DNA from: Lachnospiraceae bacterium
GTDB taxonomy: Bacteria; Bacillota; Clostridia; Lachnospirales; Lachnospiraceae
Direction: 5' to 3'
DNA: 64,000 nucleotides
Assembly (NCBI GenBank): GCA_017521605.1
Contig: JAFXCD010000041.1
Coordinates: 1-64,000, forward strand
Part shown: positions 51,546-60,818 of the stretch, in pieces
How positions within the stretch are numbered: position 1 is the first letter of the stretch
Layout of the letters: every line of letters starts with the position of its first letter
Translations under genes and position numbers: made by a program
Notes under the pieces: model-generated
The model's database searches: none
Told to the model about the DNA's origin: nothing
What the model saw: only the letters and a program-made list of their open reading frames with translations

Positions 51546-52442
51546 ATGGTATATCTGATTATAGCAATACTGGGCATAGCAGTAGTTTATCTTTTGGTGC
51601 GCCTTCTTTCTTTGAAGATGGCACTAAAAGGTGCCGGAAAGCAGCTGAAGGAAATCAACAGAGAACTGGAAGAGAATCGTATCGTGAAGCTGGCGGTACC
51701 GGATAAGGATGCGGAGATGCTTTTAACAGTAGTCAATGAATCCCTGCTGGCAATCCGTGAGCAAAAAAATGTGTATGCCAAAAGGGAAAAGGAACTTAAG
51801 CAGCAGATTGAAAATATCAGTCATGATTTGCGTACGCCCCTGACCTCCATGTTAGGATATCTGCGTATTATGGAGACCGGCAATCTGAACCCGGAGGACC
51901 GGGAGGATTTGCAGACAGTTATACGAAAAGCAGAACGCCTGCAGGAGCTGATTACCCAGTTCTATGATTATACTAAGGTCACATCCACAGATTATTCGCT
52001 TTCCTTGGAGGGTATAGAGGTAACCAAGCTACTGCGGGAAGCTTTGGCGGATGCTTATCCGGAATTAGAGAAGCGGCAGTTAGAAGTGGAGGTAAAGATA
52101 CCACAGGGAACGTTAGCGATTACGGGCAATGAGAATGCCATGCAAAGAGTTTTACAAAATCTGCTCCAAAATGCGGTACGATATGCAAAGAGCTATCTGG
52201 AAGTGTCTGTTTATGAGGGGGATGGAGAAGTGGAAATTACCTTTGCCAATGATGTGGAGGATATGAATGTATCGGATGTGGAGCGCCTGTTTGAGCGCTT
52301 CTACACGCCGGATGCCTCCCGTACCCAAGGCTCCACCGGACTTGGACTGACCATAGCCAAAGAGTTTGTAGAGAAAATGAAGGGAAGTATGGAAGCGGAA
52401 CTGGTGGGGGAGAAACTTTGGATTCAGATGAGGTTTCATTAA
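51546..52442 (+). CDS. Sensor histidine kinase with a single membrane segment
   Basis: A 298-residue kinase with one N-terminal membrane helix (about 2-20) and no extracellular sensor. A coiled linker leads to the H-box ISHDLRTPLTS (about residue 95), then the N-box QNLLQNAVRYA and the G-box GSTGLGLTIAKEF. Kinases of this shape sense through the membrane, often through the partner ABC transporter; genes for the partner and the regulator are immediately upstream. It closes the RR-ATPase-permease-HK module. Confidence 0.92.
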   Translation: MVYLIIAILGIAVVYLLVRLLSLKMALKGAGKQLKEINRELEENRIVKLAVPDKDAEMLLTVVNESLLAIREQKNVYAKREKELKQQIENISHDLRTPLTSMLGYLRIMETGNLNPEDREDLQTVIRKAERLQELITQFYDYTKVTSTDYSLSLEGIEVTKLLREALADAYPELEKRQLEVEVKIPQGTLAITGNENAMQRVLQNLLQNAVRYAKSYLEVSVYEGDGEVEITFANDVEDMNVSDVERLFERFYTPDASRTQGSTGLGLTIAKEFVEKMKGSMEAELVGEKLWIQMRFH

Positions 52443-52450
52443 TAAAAACA

Positions 52451-52489
52451 GAACAAATGTTTGCAAAGCGTGTAGAAATGTGCTATACT
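52451..52489 (+). promoter_or_regulatory. uvrBA promoter with LexA-type SOS operator
   Basis: GAACAAATGTTT (52451-52462) fits the Gram-positive LexA/DinR box GAAC-RNRY-GTTY. It runs into the -35 TTGCAA (52461-52466); 17 bases later comes the -10 TATACT (52484-52489). LexA bound here would block polymerase, making uvrBA SOS-inducible. Confidence 0.75.
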
Positions 52490-52589
52490 ATAAAAGTGCA
52501 TTTTTATACGCTTGTATTTTGTGTAAAAATGTATATGATATAGAGTAGTTAATGATAATTCTTAGATATAGACGATTCAGGAGGCTTGT

Positions 52590-54593
52590 ATGGCACAGGA
52601 ACAGGTTTTCAAACTTCATAGCGAATTTGCACCCACCGGTGACCAGCCACAGGCTATTGCCGAGCTGGTGGAGGGTTTTAAGCAAGGCAATCAGTTCCAG
52701 ACTCTGCTAGGTGTAACCGGTTCCGGTAAGACCTTTACCATGGCCAATGTGATTGCGGCACTGAATAAGCCAACCCTGATTATCGCTCACAATAAGACGC
52801 TTGCAGGACAGCTCTATGGGGAGTTTAAAGAATTTTTTCCGGAAAACGCAGTAGAGTACTTTGTGTCCTACTACGATTATTACCAGCCGGAGGCCTATGT
52901 ACCTTCTTCGGATACTTATATTGCCAAGGATTCCTCCATTAATGAGGAGATTGATAAGCTACGCTTGTCTGCTACTGCTTCCCTTTCTGAAAGAAAGGAT
53001 GTAATAGTGATAGCCAGTGTATCCTGCATTTATGGCTTGGGAAGTCCTGATGAATATCAGGATATGATTGTATCCTTACGTCCCGGTATGCTGAAGGACA
53101 GAGACCAGGTGCTTCGGGAACTGATTGATATCCAGTACGACAGAAATGATATGGACATACAACGTGGTACTTTCCGTGTGCGAGGGGATGTGGTGGAGAT
53201 TTATCCTGCCCAGGGTGGAGACTATCTGATTCGTGTAGAGTTTTTCGGAGATGAAATCGATCGTATTACAGAGGTGGAGCCACTGACCGGTAAGGTTCAT
53301 GCGGCACTGAATCATATTTCCGTTTTCCCGGCTTCCCATTATGTGGTGGCACCGGAGAAGATTAAGAAGGCCTGTGACAATATTGAGATAGAGCTAAAGG
53401 AAAGGATTCAGTATTTTAAGGGTGAGGATAAGCTGATTGAAGCCCAGCGTATTTCTGAGAGGACCAATTTTGATATCGAAATGCTTCGTGAAACCGGCTT
53501 TTGCTCCGGGATTGAGAATTATTCCAGGCATCTGAATTTCATGGAGCCCGGGGCTACGCCTATGACTCTGATGGATTATTTCAAGGATGACTGTTTGATT
53601 ATTATAGATGAGTCCCATATGACCATTCCACAGATTCGCGGTATGTTTGCGGGGGACCGTTCCAGAAAGCAGACTCTGGTGGATTATGGGTTCCGTCTGC
53701 CTTCGGCACTGGACAACAGACCCTTAAATTTTGAAGAGTTTGAGAACCATATTGACCAGATGATGTTTGTGTCCGCTACCCCTTCTGTGTATGAGGAGGA
53801 GCATGAGCTCTTACGTACGGAGCAGATTATCCGTCCTACAGGGCTTTTGGACCCGCAAGTGGATGTGCGTTCGGTGGAGGGACAGATTGATGACTTGATC
53901 GGGGAAGTAAACAAGGAAGTGGAGAAGCATAATAAGGTGCTGATTACCACACTGACCAAGCGGATGGCTGAAGATTTGACCGAATATATGAAGGATGTGG
54001 GCATCCGTGTAAGGTATCTTCATGCGGATATTGATACTCTGGAGCGTGCGGAGATTATCCGTGACATGCGTCTGGATGTGTTTGATGTGCTGGTAGGTAT
54101 TAACCTGCTTCGAGAGGGTCTGGATATTCCGGAGATTTCCCTGGTGGCTATTTTGGACGCAGATAAAGAAGGCTTTCTGCGTAGTGCTACTTCCCTTATA
54201 CAGACAGTGGGACGTGCGGCCCGCAATGCAGAAGGTCGTGTCATCATGTATGCAGATATGATTACGGATTCCATGCGGATAGCACTGGATGAAACCAACA
54301 GACGTCGTGAGATTCAGATGAAGTACAATGAGGAGCATGGCATCACTCCTCAGACCATTAAGAAGGCAGTAAGGGACCTGATTAGTATCTCCAAGGCTAT
54401 TGCAGCTGAAGAAGTGAAGTTTGAAAAGGATCCGGAATCCATGAATCGTAAGGAATTGGAGAAGCTTATCGGAGAGGTGCAGAAGAAGATGCAGAAAGCC
54501 GCTGCGGAATTGAATTTCGAAGCGGCTGCAGAGCTTCGTGATAAGATGCTGGAGCTGAAGAAAAAGCTTCAGGAATTGGATGAAGAGGAATAG
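52590..54593 (+). CDS. uvrB: Excinuclease ABC subunit B
   Basis: A 667-residue UvrB, the helicase-like damage-verifying subunit of nucleotide excision repair. Walker A is GVTGSGKT (about residue 40), the damage-probing beta-hairpin is in [16 protein letters not shown], the DEAD-type box is IIIDESH, motif VI lies in QTVGRAARN, and the C-terminal UVR domain (about 625-662) is [14 protein letters not shown], which contacts UvrC. It is followed by uvrA after 28 bases. A LexA-type operator stands upstream. Length is normal. Confidence 0.97.
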   Translation: MAQEQVFKLHSEFAPTGDQPQAIAELVEGFKQGNQFQTLLGVTGSGKTFTMANVIAALNKPTLIIAHNKTLAGQLYGEFKEFFPENAVEYFVSYYDYYQPEAYVPSSDTYIAKDSSINEEIDKLRLSATASLSERKDVIVIASVSCIYGLGSPDEYQDMIVSLRPGMLKDRDQVLRELIDIQYDRNDMDIQRGTFRVRGDVVEIYPAQGGDYLIRVEFFGDEIDRITEVEPLTGKVHAALNHISVFPASHYVVAPEKIKKACDNIEIELKERIQYFKGEDKLIEAQRISERTNFDIEMLRETGFCSGIENYSRHLNFMEPGATPMTLMDYFKDDCLIIIDESHMTIPQIRGMFAGDRSRKQTLVDYGFRLPSALDNRPLNFEEFENHIDQMMFVSATPSVYEEEHELLRTEQIIRPTGLLDPQVDVRSVEGQIDDLIGEVNKEVEKHNKVLITTLTKRMAEDLTEYMKDVGIRVRYLHADIDTLERAEIIRDMRLDVFDVLVGINLLREGLDIPEISLVAILDADKEGFLRSATSLIQTVGRAARNAEGRVIMYADMITDSMRIALDETNRRREIQMKYNEEHGITPQTIKKAVRDLISISKAIAAEEVKFEKDPESMNRKELEKLIGEVQKKMQKAAAELNFEAAAELRDKMLELKKKLQELDEEE

Positions 54594-54621
54594 AGATTTA
54601 TCAGAGAGAAAAGAGGAAATC

Positions 54622-57465
54622 ATGGAAGAAGTAAAGAAGATGCTTCCCCGCAAAGAGTTTATTAAAATAAGGGGAGCACATGAGCATAATTTGAAGGGAA
54701 TTGATGTGGATATTCCCAGAAATGAGTTTGTAGTACTGACCGGTATGTCCGGGTCGGGTAAATCTTCATTGGCTTTTGATACTATCTATGCAGAGGGGCA
54801 GAGACGCTATATGGAATCCTTGTCTTCTTATGCACGTCAGTTTTTGGGACAGATGGAGAAGCCTAATGTAGATCAGATAGAGGGATTGTCACCGGCCATA
54901 TCCATTGATCAGAAATCCACCAACCGTAATCCGCGTTCCACAGTAGGTACCGTGACGGAGATTTATGATTATTTTCGACTGTTGTATGCCCGTATCGGTA
55001 TTCCTCACTGTCCCAAATGTGGCAGAGTCATTGCCAAGCAGACGGTGGACCAGATGGTGGACCAGATTATGGAGCAGGGCGAAGGTACTCGTCTGCAACT
55101 CCTGGCACCGGTGGTCAGAGGTAAAAAAGGACGACATGAAAAGGTTTTTGACAGAGCCAAGAGAAGTGGTTTCGTCAGAGTGCGAGTGGATGGTAGTCTA
55201 TATGAGCTTTCTGAAGAAATTGAACTGGACAAGAATATTAAGCATAATATTGAAATCGTAGTGGATCGACTGATTGTCCGAGAGGGCATCCAGAAACGTC
55301 TCACAGATTCTATTGAAACAGCACTGGATTTGGCAGAAGGACTGCTGATGGTTGATATTATTGATGGGGAAACGCTGACCTTTAGCCAGAGCTTTTCTTG
55401 TCCGGATTGTGGCGTAAGTATTAGTGAAGTGGAACCAAGAAGTTTTTCCTTCAACAATCCGTTTGGTGCTTGTCCTGATTGTTTCGGCTTGGGTTATAAG
55501 ATGGAATTTGATGTGGAGCTTATGATTCCGGATATGAGCAAAAGCATCAATCAAGGAGCAATTGCAGTTATGGGCTGGCAGTCCTGTAATGATAAGGGTA
55601 GCTTTACCAATGCTATGCTAAGGGCACTTTGTGAACATTTTAAGTTTGATCTGGATACACCTTTTGAACAGTATTCGGAAGAGATTAAGAAGATATTGTT
55701 ATATGGTACGGATGAGTCTGTGGATGTGTATTATGAGGGTCAGCGTGGCAAAGGTGTTTATCCTATTACCTTTGATGGATTGATTCGAAATGTGGAACGT
55801 CGGTACAAGGAGACCTTTTCCGAAAATGCTAAAGCGGAGTACGAGACTTTTATGCGGATTACCCCCTGTAAGCTTTGCAACGGAATGCGTCTGAAGCAGG
55901 AGGCCCTGGCTGTTACTGTATGTGATAAAAATATTTATGAGATTACCTCCATGTCCATTGGGAAGCTGGCAGATTTTTTGGCTAAGATGCAGTTGACCAA
56001 GCAACAGGAGTTAATTGGCCATCAGATATTAAAAGAAATTCGTGCCAGAGTAGGCTTTTTGGTAAATGTAGGGCTGGATTATTTGTCTTTAGCCAGAGGA
56101 ACAGCCAGTTTGTCCGGAGGTGAAGCCCAGCGTATACGTCTGGCTACCCAGATTGGTTCCGGTCTGGTAGGTGTATGCTATATTTTGGATGAACCAAGTA
56201 TTGGTTTGCACCAGAGGGACAATGACAAGCTTCTGGAAGCCTTGAAGCGTCTGAAGGATTTGGGTAATACCCTGATTGTGGTAGAGCATGATGAGGATAC
56301 CATGCGGGCGGCAGATTATATTGTGGATATTGGTCCCGGTGCCGGTTCCCATGGTGGAGAAGTGGTAGCCACAGGTACAGCAGAGGATATTATGAAGGTG
56401 CCGGAATCTATCACAGGTAAATATCTTAGTGGCGAATTAAAGATACCGGTACCCAAGATGAGAAGAAAAGCCAGTGGCAGTATAAAGGTGCTGGGAGCAC
56501 AGGAAAACAATTTGAAAAATATTGACGTGGAATTCCCGGTGGGTGTAATGACCTGTGTAACCGGTGTGTCCGGCTCGGGTAAGAGCTCTCTTGTGAATGA
56601 AATTCTTTATAAGAAGCTGGCGCGTACATTAAACCGTGCCCGTACTATTCCTGGAAAACATAAAGGAATAGAGGGACTGGAGCAGCTGGATAAAGTAATA
56701 GATATTGACCAGTCACCTATTGGCAGAACACCCCGTTCAAATCCGGCTACCTATACAGGTGTGTTTGATATGATACGCGATTTGTTTGCAGCTACTCCGG
56801 ATGCAAAAGCCAAGGGATATACTAAAGGACGATTCAGCTTTAATGTAAAGGGGGGGCGTTGTGAAGCCTGTAGCGGAGACGGTATTATCAAGATAGAAAT
56901 GCATTTCCTGCCAGATGTGTATGTGCCTTGTGAGGTATGTGGCGGAAAGCGTTACAACCGAGAAACACTGGACGTTAAGTATAAAGGAAAGAGTATCTTT
57001 GATGTGTTAGATATGACGGTGGAGGAGGCAGTGACTTTCTTTGAAAATGTGCCTTCAGTAAAGCGTAAAATTGAAACCCTGAATGATGTTGGCTTGTCCT
57101 ATATTAAGCTGGGACAACCTTCTACCACCCTTTCCGGCGGAGAAGCGCAACGTATCAAACTGGCTACAGAGCTTTCCCGCAGAAGTACAGGCAAAACAAT
57201 ATATATTTTAGATGAACCTACTACAGGACTTCATTTTGCGGATGTGCATAAGCTGATTGAGATTTTGCACCGTCTGGCAGATGGGGGCAATACAGTGGTT
57301 GTGATAGAACACAATCTGGATGTGATTAAGACAGCAGACTTTATTATTGATATCGGTCCGGAGGGTGGTGATGGAGGTGGTACGGTAATTGCGACCGGTA
57401 CACCGGAGGAGATTGCAGAACATCCCATTTCCTATACAGGAAAATATGTAAAGAAAATGTTATAG
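54622..57465 (+). CDS. uvrA: Excinuclease ABC subunit A
   Basis: A 947-residue UvrA with two ABC cassettes. Walker A motifs are [10 protein letters not shown] and [10 protein letters not shown]; signatures are [16 protein letters not shown] and [15 protein letters not shown]; Walker B sequences are [14 protein letters not shown] and [14 protein letters not shown]. Zinc-finger cysteine pairs are seen in CPDCG/CPDCF, CKLCNG and CEAC/CEVCGG. UvrA dimers find DNA damage and load UvrB. ATG 54622 is chosen because AGAGGA lies 5 bases upstream; the frame is open further but without similarity. Ends at a strong terminator. Confidence 0.97.
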   Translation: MEEVKKMLPRKEFIKIRGAHEHNLKGIDVDIPRNEFVVLTGMSGSGKSSLAFDTIYAEGQRRYMESLSSYARQFLGQMEKPNVDQIEGLSPAISIDQKSTNRNPRSTVGTVTEIYDYFRLLYARIGIPHCPKCGRVIAKQTVDQMVDQIMEQGEGTRLQLLAPVVRGKKGRHEKVFDRAKRSGFVRVRVDGSLYELSEEIELDKNIKHNIEIVVDRLIVREGIQKRLTDSIETALDLAEGLLMVDIIDGETLTFSQSFSCPDCGVSISEVEPRSFSFNNPFGACPDCFGLGYKMEFDVELMIPDMSKSINQGAIAVMGWQSCNDKGSFTNAMLRALCEHFKFDLDTPFEQYSEEIKKILLYGTDESVDVYYEGQRGKGVYPITFDGLIRNVERRYKETFSENAKAEYETFMRITPCKLCNGMRLKQEALAVTVCDKNIYEITSMSIGKLADFLAKMQLTKQQELIGHQILKEIRARVGFLVNVGLDYLSLARGTASLSGGEAQRIRLATQIGSGLVGVCYILDEPSIGLHQRDNDKLLEALKRLKDLGNTLIVVEHDEDTMRAADYIVDIGPGAGSHGGEVVATGTAEDIMKVPESITGKYLSGELKIPVPKMRRKASGSIKVLGAQENNLKNIDVEFPVGVMTCVTGVSGSGKSSLVNEILYKKLARTLNRARTIPGKHKGIEGLEQLDKVIDIDQSPIGRTPRSNPATYTGVFDMIRDLFAATPDAKAKGYTKGRFSFNVKGGRCEACSGDGIIKIEMHFLPDVYVPCEVCGGKRYNRETLDVKYKGKSIFDVLDMTVEEAVTFFENVPSVKRKIETLNDVGLSYIKLGQPSTTLSGGEAQRIKLATELSRRSTGKTIYILDEPTTGLHFADVHKLIEILHRLADGGNTVVVIEHNLDVIKTADFIIDIGPEGGDGGGTVIATGTPEEIAEHPISYTGKYVKKML

Positions 57466-57513
57466 GTGTAAAGTTTTGTATAAAATAGTCGATATATAAT
57501 GTACAAAGCAGGG

Positions 57514-57565
57514 ACGCGAAAAAGTGAACGGAAGGAACCGTTCTCTTTTTCGCGTTATATTTTTT
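57514..57565 (+). terminator. Rho-independent terminator of uvrBA
   Basis: An 18-bp stem with one mismatch (57514-57531 with 57538-57555) encloses a 6-base loop, followed by a T-run at 57560-57565. Confidence 0.88.
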
Positions 57566-57705
57566 AAATTTTTGTGAAAGCTTTTGGAAACACTTGCATT
57601 TTCCTGTATCTGACTGTAAACTATACATGGTGGGTAACTATTCGAATTTAAAAAATAATACGTAAAGAAGCGTAAATAAGAGATAGAGCAGGAAGGGAAA
57701 AGAGT

Positions 57706-58698
57706 ATGCAGTGTACAGACATCGGAATTGATTTGGGAACAGCCAGTATTCTGGTTTACATTAGAGGAAAGGGTGTCGTGTTGAAGGAGCCATCAGTGGT
57801 TGCTTTTGACAGAGACACCAACAAAATTAAGGCAATTGGTGAGGATGCAAGGCTTATGCTTGGTAGAACACCGGGTAATATTATTGCGGTAAGACCTTTA
57901 CGCCAAGGTGTTATTTCCGATTATACCGTAACTGAGAAGATGATGAAGTATTTCATTCAGAAAGCATTGGGCAAGAGGATGTTCCGTAAACCCCGTATTG
58001 CAGTTTGTGTACCCAGTGGTGTTACTGAAGTAGAGAAGAAAGCGGTTGAAGATGCTACTTATCAGGCAGGTGCCAGAGAAGTATCCATTATTGAGGAGCC
58101 TATTGCAGCAGCAATTGGTGCCGGTATTGATATTTCCAAACCCTGTGGCAATATGATTGTAGACATCGGTGGTGGTACTTCTGATATTGCAGTTATATCT
58201 TTAGGAGGTACCGTAGTAAGTGCTTCCATCAAAGTGGCAGGGGATGATTTTGATGAAGCTATTGTACGATACATGAGAAAGAAGCATAATCTTCTGATAG
58301 GTGAAAGAACTGCAGAGGATATGAAGATAAAGATTGGTTCCTGCTATCCCAGAGTGGAGGCAGATTATATGGATGTTCGTGGGCGTAACCTGGTAACCGG
58401 TTTGCCTAAGACAGTAAGAGTATCTTCAGAAGAAACAGAAGAAGCATTGAAGGAAATTACAGCTCAGATTGTGGAAACCATTCATAGCGTTTTGGAAAAA
58501 ACTCCTCCGGAGTTGGCAGCGGATATTGCAGACAGAGGTATTGTTCTTACCGGTGGTGGTAGCCTGCTCCGCGGTTTGGAAGAACTGATTTCATCTAAAA
58601 CAGGTATCAATACCATGACAGCAGAAGATCCCATGACAGCAGTAGCAGTAGGCACAGGTAAGTATGTGGAATTCTTGGCCGGTTACAGAGAAGACTAA
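57706..58698 (+). CDS. mbl: MreB/Mbl-like actin homologue
   Basis: A 330-residue bacterial actin of the MreB family that directs cell-wall elongation beneath the membrane. Evidence: IGIDLGTASILVYIRGKGVVLKEPSVVAFD (phosphate 1), IAVCVPSGVTEVEKKAVEDA, IVDIGGGTSDIAVISLGG (phosphate 2) and LTGGGSLLRGL (adenosine). The downstream flhO-flhP genes match the mbl-flhO-flhP order of B. subtilis, which favours Mbl over MreB. A possible promoter is TTGCAT (57594) with TAAACT (57617). No mreC or mreD follows, which also separates it from the mreBCD cluster. Confidence 0.92.
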   Translation: MQCTDIGIDLGTASILVYIRGKGVVLKEPSVVAFDRDTNKIKAIGEDARLMLGRTPGNIIAVRPLRQGVISDYTVTEKMMKYFIQKALGKRMFRKPRIAVCVPSGVTEVEKKAVEDATYQAGAREVSIIEEPIAAAIGAGIDISKPCGNMIVDIGGGTSDIAVISLGGTVVSASIKVAGDDFDEAIVRYMRKKHNLLIGERTAEDMKIKIGSCYPRVEADYMDVRGRNLVTGLPKTVRVSSEETEEALKEITAQIVETIHSVLEKTPPELAADIADRGIVLTGGGSLLRGLEELISSKTGINTMTAEDPMTAVAVGTGKYVEFLAGYRED

Positions 58699-58764
58699 TT
58701 ATACAAAAAGGCAATATCTCGATATTTTACAAAGGTAATCACTGATAATATAAAGGAGGGCATT

Positions 58765-59544
58765 ATGTTAAAAGGCTTATATACTGTTCACACAGGACTA
58801 CGGAATGAACAGAATCGTATGGATATATTGACCAATAACCTGGCAAATGCCTCCACAGTAGGCTTTAAAAAGGAAGGCTCGACCAGTCAGAGCTTTGGAG
58901 ATGTGTTGGCTTATAAGATTAAAGATAACTCAGTAGGTCTTGAGAATATTCAACGCATTGGTGTAAATAATCCGGGAGTAAAAATTGGAGAGAACTATAC
59001 TGATTTTGGTCAGGGTTCATTCCGGGTGACCGGAAATACCTATGATCTGGCATTGTCCGGCGATGGATTTTTTGCAGTAGAGTACACTAATAGTGCAGGT
59101 GAAACGGATACCAAATATACCCGTTCCGGATCCTTTACTTTGGATGTGGAAGGATATCTGGTAACCAAGGATGGTCAATATGTATTAGGCACTAACAGCC
59201 AGCCTATTCAGTTAGACACGCTGGCAGATGCCCATATTGATGAATTGGGAAATATTACACAAAATGGACGTGTTGTAGCCCAGATTCAGGTGGCGGATTT
59301 TGAAGATTATGATTACTTGATGAAATATGGGGATACCTTCTATCAACCTAAGGAAGGTGCCAAAATGATTGAGGGTAGTGCTAAGATTAATTCTGGCTAT
59401 TTGGAAATGTCCAACGTACAGGTGGTTACGGAGATGGTAAATATGATTAGTGTTACCAGAGCTTATGAGACCAATCAGAAAATCATGCAGACCTATGATG
59501 CCAGTCTGGAAATTGCAGTAAATCAGCTTGGTAAGGTACAGTAG
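58765..59544 (+). CDS. flhO: Flagellar hook-basal body protein (FlgF/FlhO-like)
   Basis: A 259-residue rod/hook-family protein. It has the N-terminal rod domain LYTVHTGLRNEQNRMDILTNNLANASTVGFKK, the central domain with SGDGFFAVE, and the C-terminal domain MSNVQVVTEMVNMISVTRAYETNQKIMQ. These proteins form the proximal/distal rod through flagellar type III export, so there is no classical signal peptide. FlhO is the B. subtilis name for the copy beside mbl. AAAGGAGG precedes the ATG. Confidence 0.92.
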   Translation: MLKGLYTVHTGLRNEQNRMDILTNNLANASTVGFKKEGSTSQSFGDVLAYKIKDNSVGLENIQRIGVNNPGVKIGENYTDFGQGSFRVTGNTYDLALSGDGFFAVEYTNSAGETDTKYTRSGSFTLDVEGYLVTKDGQYVLGTNSQPIQLDTLADAHIDELGNITQNGRVVAQIQVADFEDYDYLMKYGDTFYQPKEGAKMIEGSAKINSGYLEMSNVQVVTEMVNMISVTRAYETNQKIMQTYDASLEIAVNQLGKVQ

Positions 59545-59564
59545 TGAGAAAGGTGGGTGCATAA

Positions 59565-60383
59565 ATGGTTAGAAGTTTATGGACTGCGGCAACCGGTATG
59601 ATTGCCCAACAGACGAATGTAGATACAATTGCAAATAACTTGTCAAATGTGAATACTACCGGATATAAAACAGAGGTGAATGAATTTAAGTCCCTGTTGT
59701 ATCAGAATATCCAAACCAAAACCACCAAGGCAGACGGAACCATGAAACCAACCAGTGCCCAGGTGGGACTTGGTGTACGCAATTCAGCCATTACATCCAT
59801 TTTTAAGCAGGGTAATTTGCTGGATACGGAGAGTGATTCGGCATTTGCCATTGATGGTAGAGGTTTTTTCAGTGTTATGGGAGAAGATGGTAAGGCCTAT
59901 TATACCAGAAATGGTAATTTTCAGTGGACATTAGGACCCAATAATACCAATATGTTGTGTACTTCGGAAGGATTACCTGTATTGGATATGAATGGCAAAA
60001 GCATAGCATTATCTCAGGAATATGTTGTGAGTGAAATAACAATAAATTCTAATGGTGAACTATGTTATCCGGATGATACCAATAATGCGCAAAGTCTGGG
60101 AATGCGTATGGGCATTTATCAATTTAGCAATCCGGCAGGTTTAGAAAAGCAGTCGGATGGTTTGTTTGCAGAAACAGCTGCCAGTGGGCAGCCATTAAGT
60201 GAGGCTACCAATACAAATCTTTCTCCCAGCCGCTTGGTACAGGGGTATTTGGAAGGATCTAATGTACAGGTAGTGGATGAAATGGTAAATATGATCGTGG
60301 CACAGAGAGCTTACGAATTGAATTCTAAAGCGATTACCGCTTCTGATGAAATGATGCAACAGGCGAATAATCTGAGACGTTAA
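59565..60383 (+). CDS. flhP: Flagellar hook-basal body protein (FlgG/FlhP-like)
   Basis: A 272-residue paralogue of the previous gene. N-terminus: LWTAATGMIAQQTNVDTIANNLSNVNTTGYKTE; C-terminus: GSNVQVVDEMVNMIVAQRAYELNSKAITASDEMMQQANNLRR, the FlgG/FlhP pattern. It builds the distal rod. It follows after 20 bases and shares the operon with the rod-binding protein. The pair in tandem behind mbl matches B. subtilis. Confidence 0.92.
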   Translation: MVRSLWTAATGMIAQQTNVDTIANNLSNVNTTGYKTEVNEFKSLLYQNIQTKTTKADGTMKPTSAQVGLGVRNSAITSIFKQGNLLDTESDSAFAIDGRGFFSVMGEDGKAYYTRNGNFQWTLGPNNTNMLCTSEGLPVLDMNGKSIALSQEYVVSEITINSNGELCYPDDTNNAQSLGMRMGIYQFSNPAGLEKQSDGLFAETAASGQPLSEATNTNLSPSRLVQGYLEGSNVQVVDEMVNMIVAQRAYELNSKAITASDEMMQQANNLRR

Positions 60384-60400
60384 CATAAGAGAGGGCAGTT

Positions 60401-60745
60401 ATGGACATTGGTAATATTTCAGGTATGTATTCAGATGTGCTGAGTACGAAGAACCAATCCACCACTAAGCTGGAGAATAAACTGAATACAGATTTGACTC
60501 AGGCTGCAGATGATGAGTTGATGGAGGCTTGTGAGCAGTTTGAGGCGTATTTTGTAGAGCAGATGTTTAAGTCCATGATGAAAACAGTACCTAAGAATGA
60601 AGATATGTCAGCCGCTACATCAACTTTGACAGATTATTATAAAGATGAGATGTTACGGGAGCTGGCAACCGATTCTACAGAGACCAATAGTCTGGGGCTG
60701 GCACAAACACTTTATGAACAAATGAAGAGAAATTATGAATTATAA
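60401..60745 (+). CDS. FlgJ-like rod-binding protein
   Basis: A 114-residue protein equal to the N-terminal rod-binding half of FlgJ, with the conserved LMEACEQFEAYFVEQMFKSMMKTVP and TDYYKDEMLRELA. The muramidase half found in proteobacterial FlgJ is absent, which is usual in Firmicutes, where another hydrolase opens the wall for the rod. It starts 17 bases after flhP and ends at a terminator. Confidence 0.85.
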   Translation: MDIGNISGMYSDVLSTKNQSTTKLENKLNTDLTQAADDELMEACEQFEAYFVEQMFKSMMKTVPKNEDMSAATSTLTDYYKDEMLRELATDSTETNSLGLAQTLYEQMKRNYEL

Positions 60746-60752
60746 TTTGAAA

Positions 60753-60777
60753 GGCTGCTGGGAAAGCAGCCTTTTTT
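60753..60777 (+). terminator. Rho-independent terminator of the mbl/flagellar operon
   Basis: GGCTGCT (60753-60759) pairs with AGCAGCC (60765-60771) with flanking A-T pairs, then TTTTTT to 60777. Confidence 0.88.
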
Positions 60778-60818
60778 GAGATACTATTCAGAGCTTTATA
60801 GTATAAGGGAGTTTAAGA

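Noticed and set aside
53811-54653. Long minus-strand reading frame of about 280 codons inside uvrB
   Set aside because: It lies opposite an excellent uvrB match, has no ribosome binding site and no recognisable domain; it is a codon-bias shadow.
60783-60794. Second copy of ACTATTCAGAG near the recD2 start, matching the glnN leader
   Set aside because: Eleven shared bases in two AT-rich regions can be chance, and the second copy lacks the complementary partner.
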